Part shown: positions 1 through 8,945 of the stretch, piece after piece
Layout of the letters: the number at the start of each line of letters is the position of its first letter
Position numbering within the stretch: position 1 is the first letter of the stretch
From: Verrucomicrobiales bacterium
Lineage (GTDB): Bacteria; Verrucomicrobiota; Verrucomicrobiia; Limisphaerales; UBA9464
Reading direction: 5' to 3'
DNA length: 46,540 nucleotides
NCBI GenBank assembly: GCA_016793645.1
Contig: JAEUHD010000022.1
Span: 1-46,540, forward strand
Position numbers and translations under genes: made by a program
Notes under the pieces: generated by a model
Databases searched by the model: none
Seen by the model: the letters and a program-made list of their open reading frames with translations, nothing else
What the model was told of the DNA's origin: nothing

Positions 1-1598
1 CGGTGGGTTTCGACGTCCCAGTCCTCCTGCTGCCACGAGGCGGGGGCATCCCACCAGTTTCCAGAAAGGCGACGGGGTCCAACGACGACGGTGATGCTCC
101 CGCTGGCCACGGCGCTGTGCAACGCCACCGGACGCGGTTGCACGAGATCGGGTGATGCGGGGGAACTTTTTTGAGTGGGCTTCCGGGCGGCGGCGGATCC
201 AGCCGATGCCGGGCGGCCGGGGAAGGGGACCAATCCGGGAGACGCGGGTACGACGGGTTCCGGGGAGGTGCCCAGAGTTACGGTGACCTTGGGGGCCGGA
301 CGCAGGCGTCGCAGGGGAGTGGGACGCTGGAAATCCCCGGCCTGCGGATCGGGGGGCGGCGGGGCGTGCTCGAAATCGGGCGGCACGAGCCGGAAGGCGT
401 CCGGACGATGGGTGTCCAGGCGCACGGGGGTGCCGACGCGATCGGCTCCCACGAGGGCGCTCAACCGGGCCAGGGTTTCCTGGAACTGGTTGGGATCCCG
501 CAGGGCGGCCTCAAAGAGGGTGAACTGGCGTTGTTCCGGGCGCGTGGGGTCGGCGTGCAGTTCCACGCCGGCAATGGCGGTGTCGGTCCGCACCGATTCC
601 AGATGCGTGTGCAGCATCCGGAACAGGGCGTCCGCGGACCGCGTGGGCTGGGGAATGCGCAGGTGTCGTTCGAGGAGGGCACCGGATTCCTGGCGCAGGG
701 TGAGGCGCAGGGATTCCGCGACGAATCCGCAGCATTCGAGGCGGTGTCCGAGTTGTTCCGCGAAGCGACGCAGGAGGAAGAGCAGCGGTTCGAGCGTCTC
801 GATGGGGGGATCGAACTCGAAGGATTCCCCAAAGTGCTCGGCCGGCCGCACCAGGTTCAGGGGACGCACGGTGCCGGTGGAGGCCGCGGCCAGGAGGGCG
901 AAGGATTCCAGTCCGAGGCGTTCCGCCAGTTCCGCCGCGCCAAGCGCGAGCACCTCGCCCACGGTGCGCACGCCCCATTGATGCAGGATGTCCGCGACGT
1001 GCGGCGAGGGTTCCAGAGCGGCGATCGGCAGGGAGGCGATGAAGGCGGGGGCATCGCCGACGAGTTCGATGCCCTCGCTCCACCGGGCGGCGTGGCGGGC
1101 GACATTGGGTGTCGGTCCCGTGCCGATGCGTGCCGTGAGTCCGAGCGCGCCCAGGGCGGTCTGGAGGCGTCGGGCCCAGGCGGCGAGGCGGGGGGCGGAC
1201 ACCGCCGGATCCTCGTCGCGCAGTTCCGCGAGTCCGCGCAGGTCGAGCGTCAACGTTCCGGGAGCGGTGAGTTCCAGATGCGGGGTGAATCCAAACACCA
1301 CCTGGAGCACCGCCTCCGTGGCCGCCGCCTCCTGTTTCACGGAACGGTGCCGGATCACCACGCTGCGGCATCGGGCCATGGCCTGGACGGCGGTGTGTCC
1401 GATCTCCACCCCGCCGGCGTGCGCGGCCGGGGTTTTCTGGAAGACCCGCGGAGTGGTCTGCGCCGGGTCCACCAGGGCGACGGGCAACGCGGCGGCCTCC
1501 GGTTCGTGGCGCAGCACGGACTGCAGGGCGAAGTCCGGCAGGTGTACGACGGCGAAGTGGGCGCGGCCGCCGGATGAACTGGAAGGGGTTGCGTTCAT
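1..1598 (-). CDS. imuB: ImuB-like Y-family DNA polymerase homologue (partial, runs off the left edge)
   Basis: This reading frame starts with an ATG at 1598-1596 that overlaps the imuA stop as ATGA, and it stays open to the window edge, so the last residues are missing. About 532 residues are present. The N-terminus (residues about 12-40) has the Y-family start with a VHLPDFALQ-like strand. The middle reads as palm, helix-hairpin-helix (HVADILHQWGVRTVGEV) and little-finger regions. Residues about 507-520 show the GPRRL..NWWD stretch typical of the ImuB C-terminus. ImuB proteins lack polymerase activity and act as an adaptor that brings ImuA and DnaE2/ImuC to the beta clamp during SOS translesion synthesis (family knowledge). 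dnaE2 would be expected just beyond the edge. The frame was derived by translating the minus strand; overlapping frames here are shadows. Confidence 0.88.
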   Translation of the reverse strand, partial: MNATPSSSSGGRAHFAVVHLPDFALQSVLRHEPEAAALPVALVDPAQTTPRVFQKTPAAHAGGVEIGHTAVQAMARCRSVVIRHRSVKQEAAATEAVLQVVFGFTPHLELTAPGTLTLDLRGLAELRDEDPAVSAPRLAAWARRLQTALGALGLTARIGTGPTPNVARHAARWSEGIELVGDAPAFIASLPIAALEPSPHVADILHQWGVRTVGEVLALGAAELAERLGLESFALLAAASTGTVRPLNLVRPAEHFGESFEFDPPIETLEPLLFLLRRFAEQLGHRLECCGFVAESLRLTLRQESGALLERHLRIPQPTRSADALFRMLHTHLESVRTDTAIAGVELHADPTRPEQRQFTLFEAALRDPNQFQETLARLSALVGADRVGTPVRLDTHRPDAFRLVPPDFEHAPPPPDPQAGDFQRPTPLRRLRPAPKVTVTLGTSPEPVVPASPGLVPFPGRPASAGSAAARKPTQKSSPASPDLVQPRPVALHSAVASGSITVVVGPRRLSGNWWDAPASWQQEDWDVETH

Positions 1599-2269
1599 CC
1601 GGCCTCCGAGCGGGAAGAGTGTGTTCCCGGCTCCGCCGTGCGCAGGGATTCGAACGACAGGCGGCGGGTGACGGAATCGGGACCGGTCGCCAGGGATTCG
1701 AGGTCGAGACCGGCGGCCACGCGGATCCGGAGATCGGCGGCGCCGACCAGGGCGTGGGGCGTGATGACCAGCAGGGTGGATCCGTGGTGTTCCACCAGGC
1801 GGCTGAAGCGGAACCACGTGCTGGAGGGGATCCGGCGCAGTTCGCGGGCGGGATTGAGTTTCAGGTCGAGGACGACCAGCGGCAGGTTGCGATCCCGTAG
1901 CAGGAGATCCCCCGCCTTCAGCGCCTGATCCGCCGTGGTGCAGCGCACCCAGAGCATGCGGGCCAGCACGCCGGGGTCCGCGGCGTCCACATCAAAGCTG
2001 TCCGCACCGTCCACCAGCGCGGTGAAGCGTCCGGCGGCGGCGGTGGTGTGGAGCACGGTGTGCAGGACCTGGGCGCTGCCGGACCCGTCGCCGTCCCCGA
2101 CCAGTTCCGTGACGGCCCCGCGGGGGAGTCCGCCGTCCAGCAGGGCGTCGAGTCCCGGGACACCGGTGGGGGACCCCGGCGGGGTGGCGGGGCGGCTGGG
2201 GGCGTGGGCCTGGGGGAACCGCTCTGCGAGCAGACGTCGCAGGTCAACGATGTTCGTGGCGGCAGGCAT
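1595..2269 (-). CDS. imuA: ImuA-like RecA-fold protein of the mutagenesis cassette
   Basis: This 224-residue protein resembles ImuA, a truncated RecA/SulA-like protein needed for damage-induced mutagenesis with ImuB and DnaE2. Residues 39-51 carry GLDALLDGGLPRG, the usual RecA-like entry. The following P-loop position (58-65, GDGDGSGS) lacks the lysine of a working Walker A motif, which fits ImuA rather than a true RecA. It starts with ATG at 2269 and ends in a 4-base ATGA overlap with imuB, so the two are translationally coupled. Length and gene order fit the imuA-imuB(-dnaE2) cassette. The assignment rests on gene order plus the RecA-like motif; a SulA-like label would be the alternative. 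Confidence 0.85.
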   Translation of the reverse strand: MPAATNIVDLRRLLAERFPQAHAPSRPATPPGSPTGVPGLDALLDGGLPRGAVTELVGDGDGSGSAQVLHTVLHTTAAAGRFTALVDGADSFDVDAADPGVLARMLWVRCTTADQALKAGDLLLRDRNLPLVVLDLKLNPARELRRIPSSTWFRFSRLVEHHGSTLLVITPHALVGAADLRIRVAAGLDLESLATGPDSVTRRLSFESLRTAEPGTHSSRSEAG

Positions 2270-2900
2270 GGATCCCCGGTTCCGGACCCGTCGTCACCGG
2301 GCCGGGGAATCACGTTACCCCTCGGCGGACCGGACGGAACCGGAAACTTGTTCACCCCCACTTTCCGCATCGCCCCGGACAACGGCAGTCCGACGTCCGG
2401 AAATGACGAACGAGCGTTAATGAACCGGAGTCCAGGGGGGCGCGACCGGATCCCCGGTGACTTCCGCCTTGGCGCCCTTTCGGAGATGCCTGGCTTCACG
2501 GTGTTGACTCTCGATATGGCGTGCCATCGGACCTGTCCTCTGAACATGAAGTGGATCACATCGAAATGAGTGGAAGTCCAGGGCAGCACATCGGACCGCG
2601 TCCCGCGCCTGCCAAGCGATGTTCCTCGTCGCCCAATCCCTTCGCCCATGGAGGCTGCGCTCCCGGGGAAACCCGATGGCCCAATCGCCCCACCGAGTTT
2701 TTTGGATTGCCCGGGTTGATTTCCGGAGGAACGTCGGGCGGACAATCGGACGGTGGTCAGAGTGGCGGTGCGGTGGTCGTGGAGTGCGGACAGCGAGGCA
2801 GACCGTGCAATGACGTGTTTTCCGAACCTGGCCCTTCCAAGACGGCCCCCGCATCCCGTTTCCCCACTCGATCCTCCGGCCGTCCAAACCAAGACATCCC
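2270..2900. other. Intergenic region between divergent imuA and hydrolase genes
   Basis: About 630 bases without a convincing gene. Open frames here on both strands are low-complexity, Arg/Pro-rich translations with no recognisable domain. The stretch must hold the promoters of imuA (minus) and of the hydrolase (plus). I see a partial TGTTC half-site at 2349-2353 and a short palindrome at 2407-2420, listed separately, and nothing else. Confidence 0.5.
2407..2420. promoter_or_regulatory. Possible LexA/SOS-type operator upstream of imuA (weak)
   Basis: The 14 bases read CGAACGAGCGTTAA. They contain an AACG-AG-CGTT palindrome and match the left half and the central GTT of the Gram-positive type LexA box (CGAAC-N4-GTTCG). 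A separate TGTTC half-site sits at 2349-2353; the Verrucomicrobia LexA motif is, to my knowledge, TGTTC-N4-GAACA. Neither is a full match, and the site lies about 138 bases upstream of imuA. imuA-imuB cassettes are typically under LexA control, which is the only reason to flag it. Confidence 0.2.
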
Positions 2901-4607
2901 ATGAATCCCAAGGCAGTTCATCCCATCATCTACGTCCGCGGCTATGCCATGACCCAGGGGGAGATCGAGGACACCGTGGCCGATCCCTACATGGGGTTCA
3001 ATCTGGGCTCCTGCAAGACCCGGCAGCTCTGGGACGGCACGGTGAAGAAGTTCTTCTTCGAGTCACCGCTGGTCCGGCTGATGAAGGAATACGGCTACGA
3101 CGATGTTTACGACGAGGGCATGGACCAGGTGGCGGATGAGCAGGCGAAGTCGGAGGCGGTACCCTACCACAGCCTGGTGATCTATCGCTATTATGAGCCG
3201 TCGTCGAAGGATCTGGGCAACGGCGTGAAGCCGGACATCCACCTCTTCGGCCTCGGCCTGGCGGACCTCATCGTCCGGTTGCGCGACCGCATCTTTGGCG
3301 ACAAGGCCTCGATCCAGGTGCCGGATTTCCGCCATCGCGACGACCGGAGCCGGGACATCACCTACTTGAAGAAGGATTTTCGCGTCTATCTGGTGGCCCA
3401 CTCCATGGGCGGTCTGGTCTGCCGCGCCTTCCTCCAGAATCCCAAACTGGGTGAGGATCAGGCCAGGGCCGCGGAGAAGCGGGGGGACAAGGAGACGTTG
3501 AGGAACCTCCGCAAATCCATCGGGAACCTCCCCGAGGCCCGGGCCGCCGTGGACAAGGTGTTCACCTACGCCACACCGCACAACGGCATCGATGTCCGGG
3601 GAGTCGGAAACGTGCCGGACTGGATGTCCCTCAACGGCCTGAACACGTTCAGCCGCGATGAAATGGCGGACTACCTGGGCCTGCGGAAGTCGGACCGGCC
3701 GGACGGCGCGGTGGACATCGTCACGAACTTCGATCCGGACCGCTTCTTCAACCTCGTGGGCACCAATCCCGGGGACTACAAGGTGGCGATGGGGCTGGCC
3801 AGTTGGGGCGTGGGGGAGTTGAGCGACGGACTGGTGCGGATCAGCAACGCCACCACGCGTGGCTGGGAGGACGGCGTGCTCAAGCAGTCGCCCAACGCCT
3901 TCGTTCACCGCAGTCATTCCGGCTACTTCGGCATCGTGAACAGCGAGGAGGGCTACCAGAACCTCGTCCGCTTTCTCTACGGAGACATCCGGGCCGACGG
4001 TTATCTGGAGGTCGACGAGTTGACGCTGCCGCCCGAGGTGCAGAAGGAGTACGACGCCAACAAGGAGGTGCGGGCCTCCTATCTTTTCGAGGTCACCGCG
4101 AGCATCCGCGGCAAGCAGTGGCAGCTCCATCGTCGGACGGCGAACGAGAACAGCGCCGTCTTTCGGAAGTTCGACGAGCTCTTTCCCAAATGGAACGCGA
4201 AGACCAAGGGATGGGTGGCGGATCGCGCCGCCAGCCCGCTTCTGTTCAATGTCTTCCTGGACCGGGACCAGAGCCAGACCGGCGGCAAGACCCTGGCCTT
4301 TGCCGCCGACCTGTGTGTGCGGGTGCCGGAGTATCAGGTGGACGGATTCCTCTTCCTGAAGAACCACTTCGAGGGCGGCTATCTCTTTCGGGATCTCCTG
4401 AACCTGGAGGCGACCCCTCCGGCAACCTCCCAGGACGAATGGAAGTTCATGTACCAGTTTGCCAGCCAGCGGGACGAGCCGTGGAAAGAGGCCGCCATTG
4501 TCAAAAACACCGCTGAGGATCTGACCTTCGAGATTCCGGTCGAACAACCGAAGCCGCCGGGCATCAAGGCCCGGTTGCGGATTACCACCACCTTCTGGAA
4601 CCCCTGA
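2901..4607 (+). CDS. Cytoplasmic alpha/beta hydrolase (lipase/esterase-like) with an extra C-terminal domain
   Basis: 568 residues with no signal peptide, so probably cytoplasmic. The nucleophile elbow is VAHSMGG, with Ser168 as the likely nucleophile. The strand VFTYATPHNG (220-229) is typical of PGAP1/lipase-like hydrolases. ELSDGLVRI (Asp309) and HRSHSGYFGI (His336 or His339) supply plausible acid and base, so the triad looks intact. Residues about 370-568 form an extra domain beginning near FEVTASIRGKQWQLHRR, which I do not recognise. The gene is convergent with the TPR/CHAT operon, with only 44 bases between the two stop codons. Hydrolases of this type can serve as phospholipase-like effectors in conflict systems, but substrate and role are unknown here. 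The ATG at 2901 gives the natural VHPIIYVRGYAM lipase-like first strand. Confidence 0.8.
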   Translation: MNPKAVHPIIYVRGYAMTQGEIEDTVADPYMGFNLGSCKTRQLWDGTVKKFFFESPLVRLMKEYGYDDVYDEGMDQVADEQAKSEAVPYHSLVIYRYYEPSSKDLGNGVKPDIHLFGLGLADLIVRLRDRIFGDKASIQVPDFRHRDDRSRDITYLKKDFRVYLVAHSMGGLVCRAFLQNPKLGEDQARAAEKRGDKETLRNLRKSIGNLPEARAAVDKVFTYATPHNGIDVRGVGNVPDWMSLNGLNTFSRDEMADYLGLRKSDRPDGAVDIVTNFDPDRFFNLVGTNPGDYKVAMGLASWGVGELSDGLVRISNATTRGWEDGVLKQSPNAFVHRSHSGYFGIVNSEEGYQNLVRFLYGDIRADGYLEVDELTLPPEVQKEYDANKEVRASYLFEVTASIRGKQWQLHRRTANENSAVFRKFDELFPKWNAKTKGWVADRAASPLLFNVFLDRDQSQTGGKTLAFAADLCVRVPEYQVDGFLFLKNHFEGGYLFRDLLNLEATPPATSQDEWKFMYQFASQRDEPWKEAAIVKNTAEDLTFEIPVEQPKPPGIKARLRITTTFWNP

Positions 4608-4651
4608 GGCGGCACTGGCGGGACAACCGAGCAGGCAGGAGGCCCTTCCGG

Positions 4652-7543
4652 CTACTCCGGGGAATGGAGTCGCCGGGGGGCATTCAATGTGTCCTCCAAG
4701 GCATCGGGAAGATTCCTGAGATGGCCCCCGGACCTCAGTCGTTCCACGAGCCGGGCATGCAAGTCACCCAATGACCGCGTGGCCCGGGCGGACGTCACCA
4801 GGCAGGGGTGGGTCGACTCCAGCAGGAAGAGGCGATAGGCCAGCTGGTTCTCGTCGAAGAGTTCTGCGCCGTGGGTGAGCAGTTGACGGCCCAGGGCTTC
4901 GGACTCCTCGGGGCGGGTTTCGGCACCGGCAGGCCACGGCACCCGGGCACTTCCGAGTGCGACGGTGATTCCCGATCCTTCGGACGCTGGCTCCACCGAC
5001 ATCGCAGGCGGGAGCACTCCCGATCCGGCGAACAGGGGTGAGGACATCAGGGACTTCAAGTGGGTCAGGACCTGTTCCGGGGTGTCTCCCGGATGTTGAA
5101 CGCAAAACACCGCGCTGGGCGGGGGAATGGATCGACGGGGGGGCGGCTCCTCGGCAGGGGGCGGACCCTGCCGCTGGATGAACCCGGATGCCCGCACGTC
5201 CAGATCCAGGATGGATTCACCCGCGGCGACCGCCCGCCGGAGTTCGCCGACGAATGGGGTCAGCCACGAGGGGCGATTGCGGATCAGATCCGCGGGCGGC
5301 GTCCCCAGCTTGGCCAGCAGTCCCGCGACCATGTCGTGGGTGACGAAGCGCGCCCGGTGCCGATGCAGCAATGATTCGACACAGGCCATCAAGGCCCGGG
5401 TGCTCTCCGGAGCCGGTCCGGGCTCCACCTGCACGAGGTCCGCCGGGGGATCGTCTGCAATGCTGAGCAGGACGTGGCCGCCTTCCCCGGAACCATCCCC
5501 CAGGTCACTGAAGGAGATCCCCGGAACCGATACCCCCGAGTCCAGGCGGATGCGTTCCCGCAGGGCCTGGATTTCCTCCTGGGCGATCGGGGAGAGCTCC
5601 CGGCGCCCCTCGGTCAGGATGGCCGGCAGGAGGCTGGGGTGCAGGGTGACCCGGATGGGAGTGCCGGCGAGTTTCAGGTCGAGCGCGGCCTCCCCAAAAC
5701 GCTGAAGAAATCCGAGCATGGTTTCCGCCGTTTCCAGCCGGGGCGGGTAGTCGGGTTCGTTCGGAGCCAGACGCACCGCCTCCCGCAGGGCCCGCACCAT
5801 TTCGGTGTAGACCGGGATTTGCTGTCCGGATTTCCGGATGCGCTCCAGACCGAGGGCGAGGTTGGAGTAATGGACGGGATCCTTCGGTTCCGGGCGGGTC
5901 GCGATGGCCTCGCGGTAAAGATCGACCGCCTCGGCGGAACGGTCCTGCCAATAGCGCAGATTGCCGAGCCGGTTCAGGAAGTCGTAGCGCAGGGAGTCAT
6001 CGCGCAGGCGGCTCCCCAGATGGAACATCTCCTCGGCAAGCGCCTCGTTGCCTCCCTTGCGGTACGCATCCTCCCCGAGGTCATTGGCGGCCTGGGCCAG
6101 TCCCAGCAGGGCCGGTTCCGCATCCGCGATGCGCCGGATTTCAATCGCCGCCGTCGCATAGTCGCCCGACTGCCGCAGGATTTCCGAGGACCGAAGGCCC
6201 GCCACGCCCGCATACCCGGGGATCGACGAAGCCAGTTGCCGACACGCCTCCACGGCATCCGGCCACCGGCCTTCCGCCGCGGCCAATGTGATGACCGTCC
6301 ACGCAACGTTCGGGGAACTCGGGGCCATCGTCCGCGCCTGTTGGATCCAATCCCGCGCCCTGGAAAGCCAGGCGCCGGCGGATTCCGATTCCATCCCCGG
6401 GGATGTGGCCTCGTCGATGGCGGACAGCGCACAACCCAGCCGCGCGGCCACGCGGGTTCGGGAATGTTCCAAGGCGGGCTGATACGCCGCGATGGCATCC
6501 CGGCGCAGTCCCTGGGAATAGAGGACGTCCCCGGTGGCGACGTCGAGCGAGGGGCCGGACTCCGGGTCCAAAGCCAGGATCTGCGCCCGCAGTTCCTCCC
6601 GGTCGGAGGCGTGGGCTTCCCGCCAGTCCGACCGGGTAGGGGAGGACTTCAGGAACAGTCGGTAGAGGCGCATGGGCCCGTCGATGCTTCCGGGAACCGC
6701 GTCCATGGCCTGCCGGAAGAATGATTCCGCGGCGGTGAGGTCCCCGTCGCGCTCGGCGAGATCACCAAGGTTCACCCATCCCTCCACCAGGGAAGGTCGC
6801 GACAGGGTGAGTTGTTGGAGGATCTCCCGGGCCTCCTTCAATTGAGCGGCGGAACCCAGTTCGAGGAGACGCTCGGCCCGCGTCACCGGCAGTCGTGGAC
6901 ACGGGGGGTCGATGTCCGCCGCCTGTTGAAACAGATCTTCGGCGCGGGCCGGGTGCCGGTGGAAGTACAACCGTACCTCGCCCGCCAGCAGCAGTTGCCG
7001 GCAGCGCCATGGTGCCGCCACCTGGGGATGCCTCCCGAGGAAGAGAAACCAGTCTTCGAGCTCCCCCCAACGCTGCTGCAGGGCCAGTTGTGCGACGAGT
7101 TCCAGCGCCGGTCGCTGATGGAACGGGGCCGCCAGATGGTTTTCCACCGGCGCCGGGATGTGGACCAGTTGCTCCAGGAAGGAGAGCCGCCAATTCCCGT
7201 CCCCGAAACAGCGAACCACGGACTCCAACCACGCCCGGACTCCGGCGGCCGGGTCCCGTTCGTATTGGGATGAGATCCTCCGGAGTTCCGCTGCCTGGAC
7301 ATCGGCCAGGGTCCGATTCCGGAATTCCACGAGGACCTCCCGCATCGCACCGGCACCGGCCTTTCCGATCTGCTCGTCCAGTGCGTACCAAAGGCTGAAC
7401 AGCGGGGACTCCCCGGTGGCGGCGTCGCGGATGTTCTCCAGGGCATTGGCGACCCCGCGCATGTTCGCCCCGGTGCGGGCGGCCTTCGCATAGGCGTCCG
7501 CCAGGGGTTCGATCAGGATTTCCGAAGGGGATGGGGTGTGCAC
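4652..7543 (-). CDS. Large TPR protein of the CHAT operon with a FlhA/SctV-C-like region
   Basis: 963 residues, GTG start at 7543, four bases after the CHAT gene stop. Residues about 1-170 are helical and unrecognised. Residues about 175-620 are TPR-like helical repeats (for example LVEGWVNLGDLAERDGDLTA and the AEEMFHLGSRLRDDSLRYDF area). Residues about 630-780 resemble the cytoplasmic domain of FHIPEP export-gate proteins: an IQALRERIRLDSGVSVPGI segment, then LLHRHRARFVTHDMV, then LRRAVAAGESILDL, in the same order as in FlhA/SctV. There are no membrane segments. The last 180 residues are unrecognised. In CHAT operons TPR proteins generally act as scaffolds or sensors that gate the protease (inference). 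The FHIPEP resemblance was seen by eye and is tentative; the TPR call is firmer. Confidence 0.75.
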   Translation of the reverse strand: MHTPSPSEILIEPLADAYAKAARTGANMRGVANALENIRDAATGESPLFSLWYALDEQIGKAGAGAMREVLVEFRNRTLADVQAAELRRISSQYERDPAAGVRAWLESVVRCFGDGNWRLSFLEQLVHIPAPVENHLAAPFHQRPALELVAQLALQQRWGELEDWFLFLGRHPQVAAPWRCRQLLLAGEVRLYFHRHPARAEDLFQQAADIDPPCPRLPVTRAERLLELGSAAQLKEAREILQQLTLSRPSLVEGWVNLGDLAERDGDLTAAESFFRQAMDAVPGSIDGPMRLYRLFLKSSPTRSDWREAHASDREELRAQILALDPESGPSLDVATGDVLYSQGLRRDAIAAYQPALEHSRTRVAARLGCALSAIDEATSPGMESESAGAWLSRARDWIQQARTMAPSSPNVAWTVITLAAAEGRWPDAVEACRQLASSIPGYAGVAGLRSSEILRQSGDYATAAIEIRRIADAEPALLGLAQAANDLGEDAYRKGGNEALAEEMFHLGSRLRDDSLRYDFLNRLGNLRYWQDRSAEAVDLYREAIATRPEPKDPVHYSNLALGLERIRKSGQQIPVYTEMVRALREAVRLAPNEPDYPPRLETAETMLGFLQRFGEAALDLKLAGTPIRVTLHPSLLPAILTEGRRELSPIAQEEIQALRERIRLDSGVSVPGISFSDLGDGSGEGGHVLLSIADDPPADLVQVEPGPAPESTRALMACVESLLHRHRARFVTHDMVAGLLAKLGTPPADLIRNRPSWLTPFVGELRRAVAAGESILDLDVRASGFIQRQGPPPAEEPPPRRSIPPPSAVFCVQHPGDTPEQVLTHLKSLMSSPLFAGSGVLPPAMSVEPASEGSGITVALGSARVPWPAGAETRPEESEALGRQLLTHGAELFDENQLAYRLFLLESTHPCLVTSARATRSLGDLHARLVERLRSGGHLRNLPDALEDTLNAPRRLHSPE

Positions 7544-7547
7544 CGGA

Positions 7548-8942
7548 TCAGTCGGTAAGCCCGTCGGGGGCGGGTTCCCGGGGAGGGGTGGAGGCGGGAG
7601 AGGGTGGGGCGGCTGCCGGGGAGCCTGCCGCGGGCGGGGCGGGCTGGCTCGGGCGATTCAGGGGTCCGGATTGGGGCGGGTTCACGGGCAGGATCACCCG
7701 GGACGCCGCGTTTTTCAGCGCCGGATCGGCGAGGGGAATGACAATCGGTTCCCGGCTTTGCAGGTAGACCACCGGGGTGCCAAAGCGGGGGTGTGCCCTC
7801 CGCGGGTAGATCTCGCCCAAGACCAGCCGCCCGACCTTCACGGCTTCATCCAGAGTCGCACCCCCACCGAGGCTTTCGTAGAAACTGCGGGCGAACATCC
7901 CCGCGTCCCGGTTGGAAATGCTGTACTGCATGGCGACCACCGCGGGAATTCGCGCGGCCAGAAGCTTCCGGGCCGTGCTGTCGAGGGATTTCAGGGACGT
8001 GGATGCCGCGCCCTTGCACGCATGAAGAAAGATGAGCCGGGGCTTGTGATTGGCGAATAGCGCCTTGATCTGCTCGGCCTCAATCCAGCGCAACTGAGGG
8101 TCCTTTTCACGTTCGAAATCGAAATCGGGATCGGCCGGATCCTTGCACAAGGCCAGCTCACCCTCCTTGCCGTGGCCGATATAATGGATGACGTGCGGGG
8201 GCCCCGCGTCCGGATCCTCCAATGCCTTGGCAAACGCATCGTAGGAGGGATTGCGAAGGACCTTCACACTGACCCGGCTCGCCTCCTCCAAGCCGTTCAG
8301 TTGCTTGAGAACGCCCTCGATTTCATTGAGGGCCACGGGTCCCGTCGTGGGATCAGTGGCGGTCACCACGACGATCAGGAGCCGGAGCTTCTCGGGCTGG
8401 GGTTTGAGATTCTTCACCAGCTGGCTCTCGGGCATCAGCCGGGTCAGCACCATCTCCGTGCGTTCGCCGGCGAAGAAAAACCCCTCGTTGGCGTCCGTGA
8501 GTTCCGGAATGTAGAGGAACTCCCACGGCAGGGTGTCGAACCCTTCGGCGGCCTGGTCGAAGACGAGGTGAAGGCGCAGGCGCAGATCCTTCTCCGGGGA
8601 ATTCTCGTATTCCCGGACGAACTTCACATACATTTCCCGGAACGCTCCCCGCAAATCCCCGTCATCGGTTGCCGGCAACAGCAGGTCGAACAACAGCCAG
8701 CCGATGGACTTGAGGTCGTCCTGTTTGCAGGGCGACTCCATGCCCCCGGTCTGGGCCTGCTTCTCCAGCGTGTAATTGAGCCAATAGTGGAGCCGCTCCA
8801 CGGCGAGGCGTCGCGCGGGATCCAGGTGAAGCGGTGATGTCACCGGATCGGGCGTCTCGACCTGCCCGTCGGAAAGCGCCAGACGCTGCTTCAGGGTGAT
8901 CTGGGATTTCCGGACGGTGATGGTGCAATCGAAATACCGCAT
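7548..8942 (-). CDS. CHAT-domain (caspase-like) cysteine protease
   Basis: 464 residues, ATG at 8942, three bases after the preceding stop. Residues about 1-180 are an N-terminal helical region with FDTLPWEFLYIP (135-146), a strand often found before CHAT domains. The CHAT domain (about 185-395) carries the expected dyad: His257 in HYIGHGKEGEL and Cys309 in IFLHACKGA. VPAVVAMQYSIS-like and FYESLGGGATLDEAV segments follow. Both catalytic residues are present, so it should be an active separase/caspase-like peptidase. The last 70 residues are a Pro/Ala-rich tail with low complexity. CHAT proteases are known to be allosterically triggered and to cleave a partner protein (as in TPR-CHAT/Craspase and gasdermin systems). 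Its partners are probably the two genes in the same operon. Confidence 0.9.
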   Translation of the reverse strand: MRYFDCTITVRKSQITLKQRLALSDGQVETPDPVTSPLHLDPARRLAVERLHYWLNYTLEKQAQTGGMESPCKQDDLKSIGWLLFDLLLPATDDGDLRGAFREMYVKFVREYENSPEKDLRLRLHLVFDQAAEGFDTLPWEFLYIPELTDANEGFFFAGERTEMVLTRLMPESQLVKNLKPQPEKLRLLIVVVTATDPTTGPVALNEIEGVLKQLNGLEEASRVSVKVLRNPSYDAFAKALEDPDAGPPHVIHYIGHGKEGELALCKDPADPDFDFEREKDPQLRWIEAEQIKALFANHKPRLIFLHACKGAASTSLKSLDSTARKLLAARIPAVVAMQYSISNRDAGMFARSFYESLGGGATLDEAVKVGRLVLGEIYPRRAHPRFGTPVVYLQSREPIVIPLADPALKNAASRVILPVNPPQSGPLNRPSQPAPPAAGSPAAAPPSPASTPPREPAPDGLTD

Positions 8943-8945
8943 GGC

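Noticed and set aside
171..1577. 468-residue plus-strand open frame
   Set aside because: Gly/Arg-rich antisense shadow of imuB, which is supported by motifs and its overlap with imuA.
2417..2911. 164-residue minus-strand open frame in the imuA-hydrolase gap
   Set aside because: Arg/His-rich with no motif and it would run over the hydrolase start; treated as chance.
3063..4547. 494-residue minus-strand open frame
   Set aside because: Antisense of the hydrolase, typical high-GC shadow (Val/Leu/Gly-rich, no domain).
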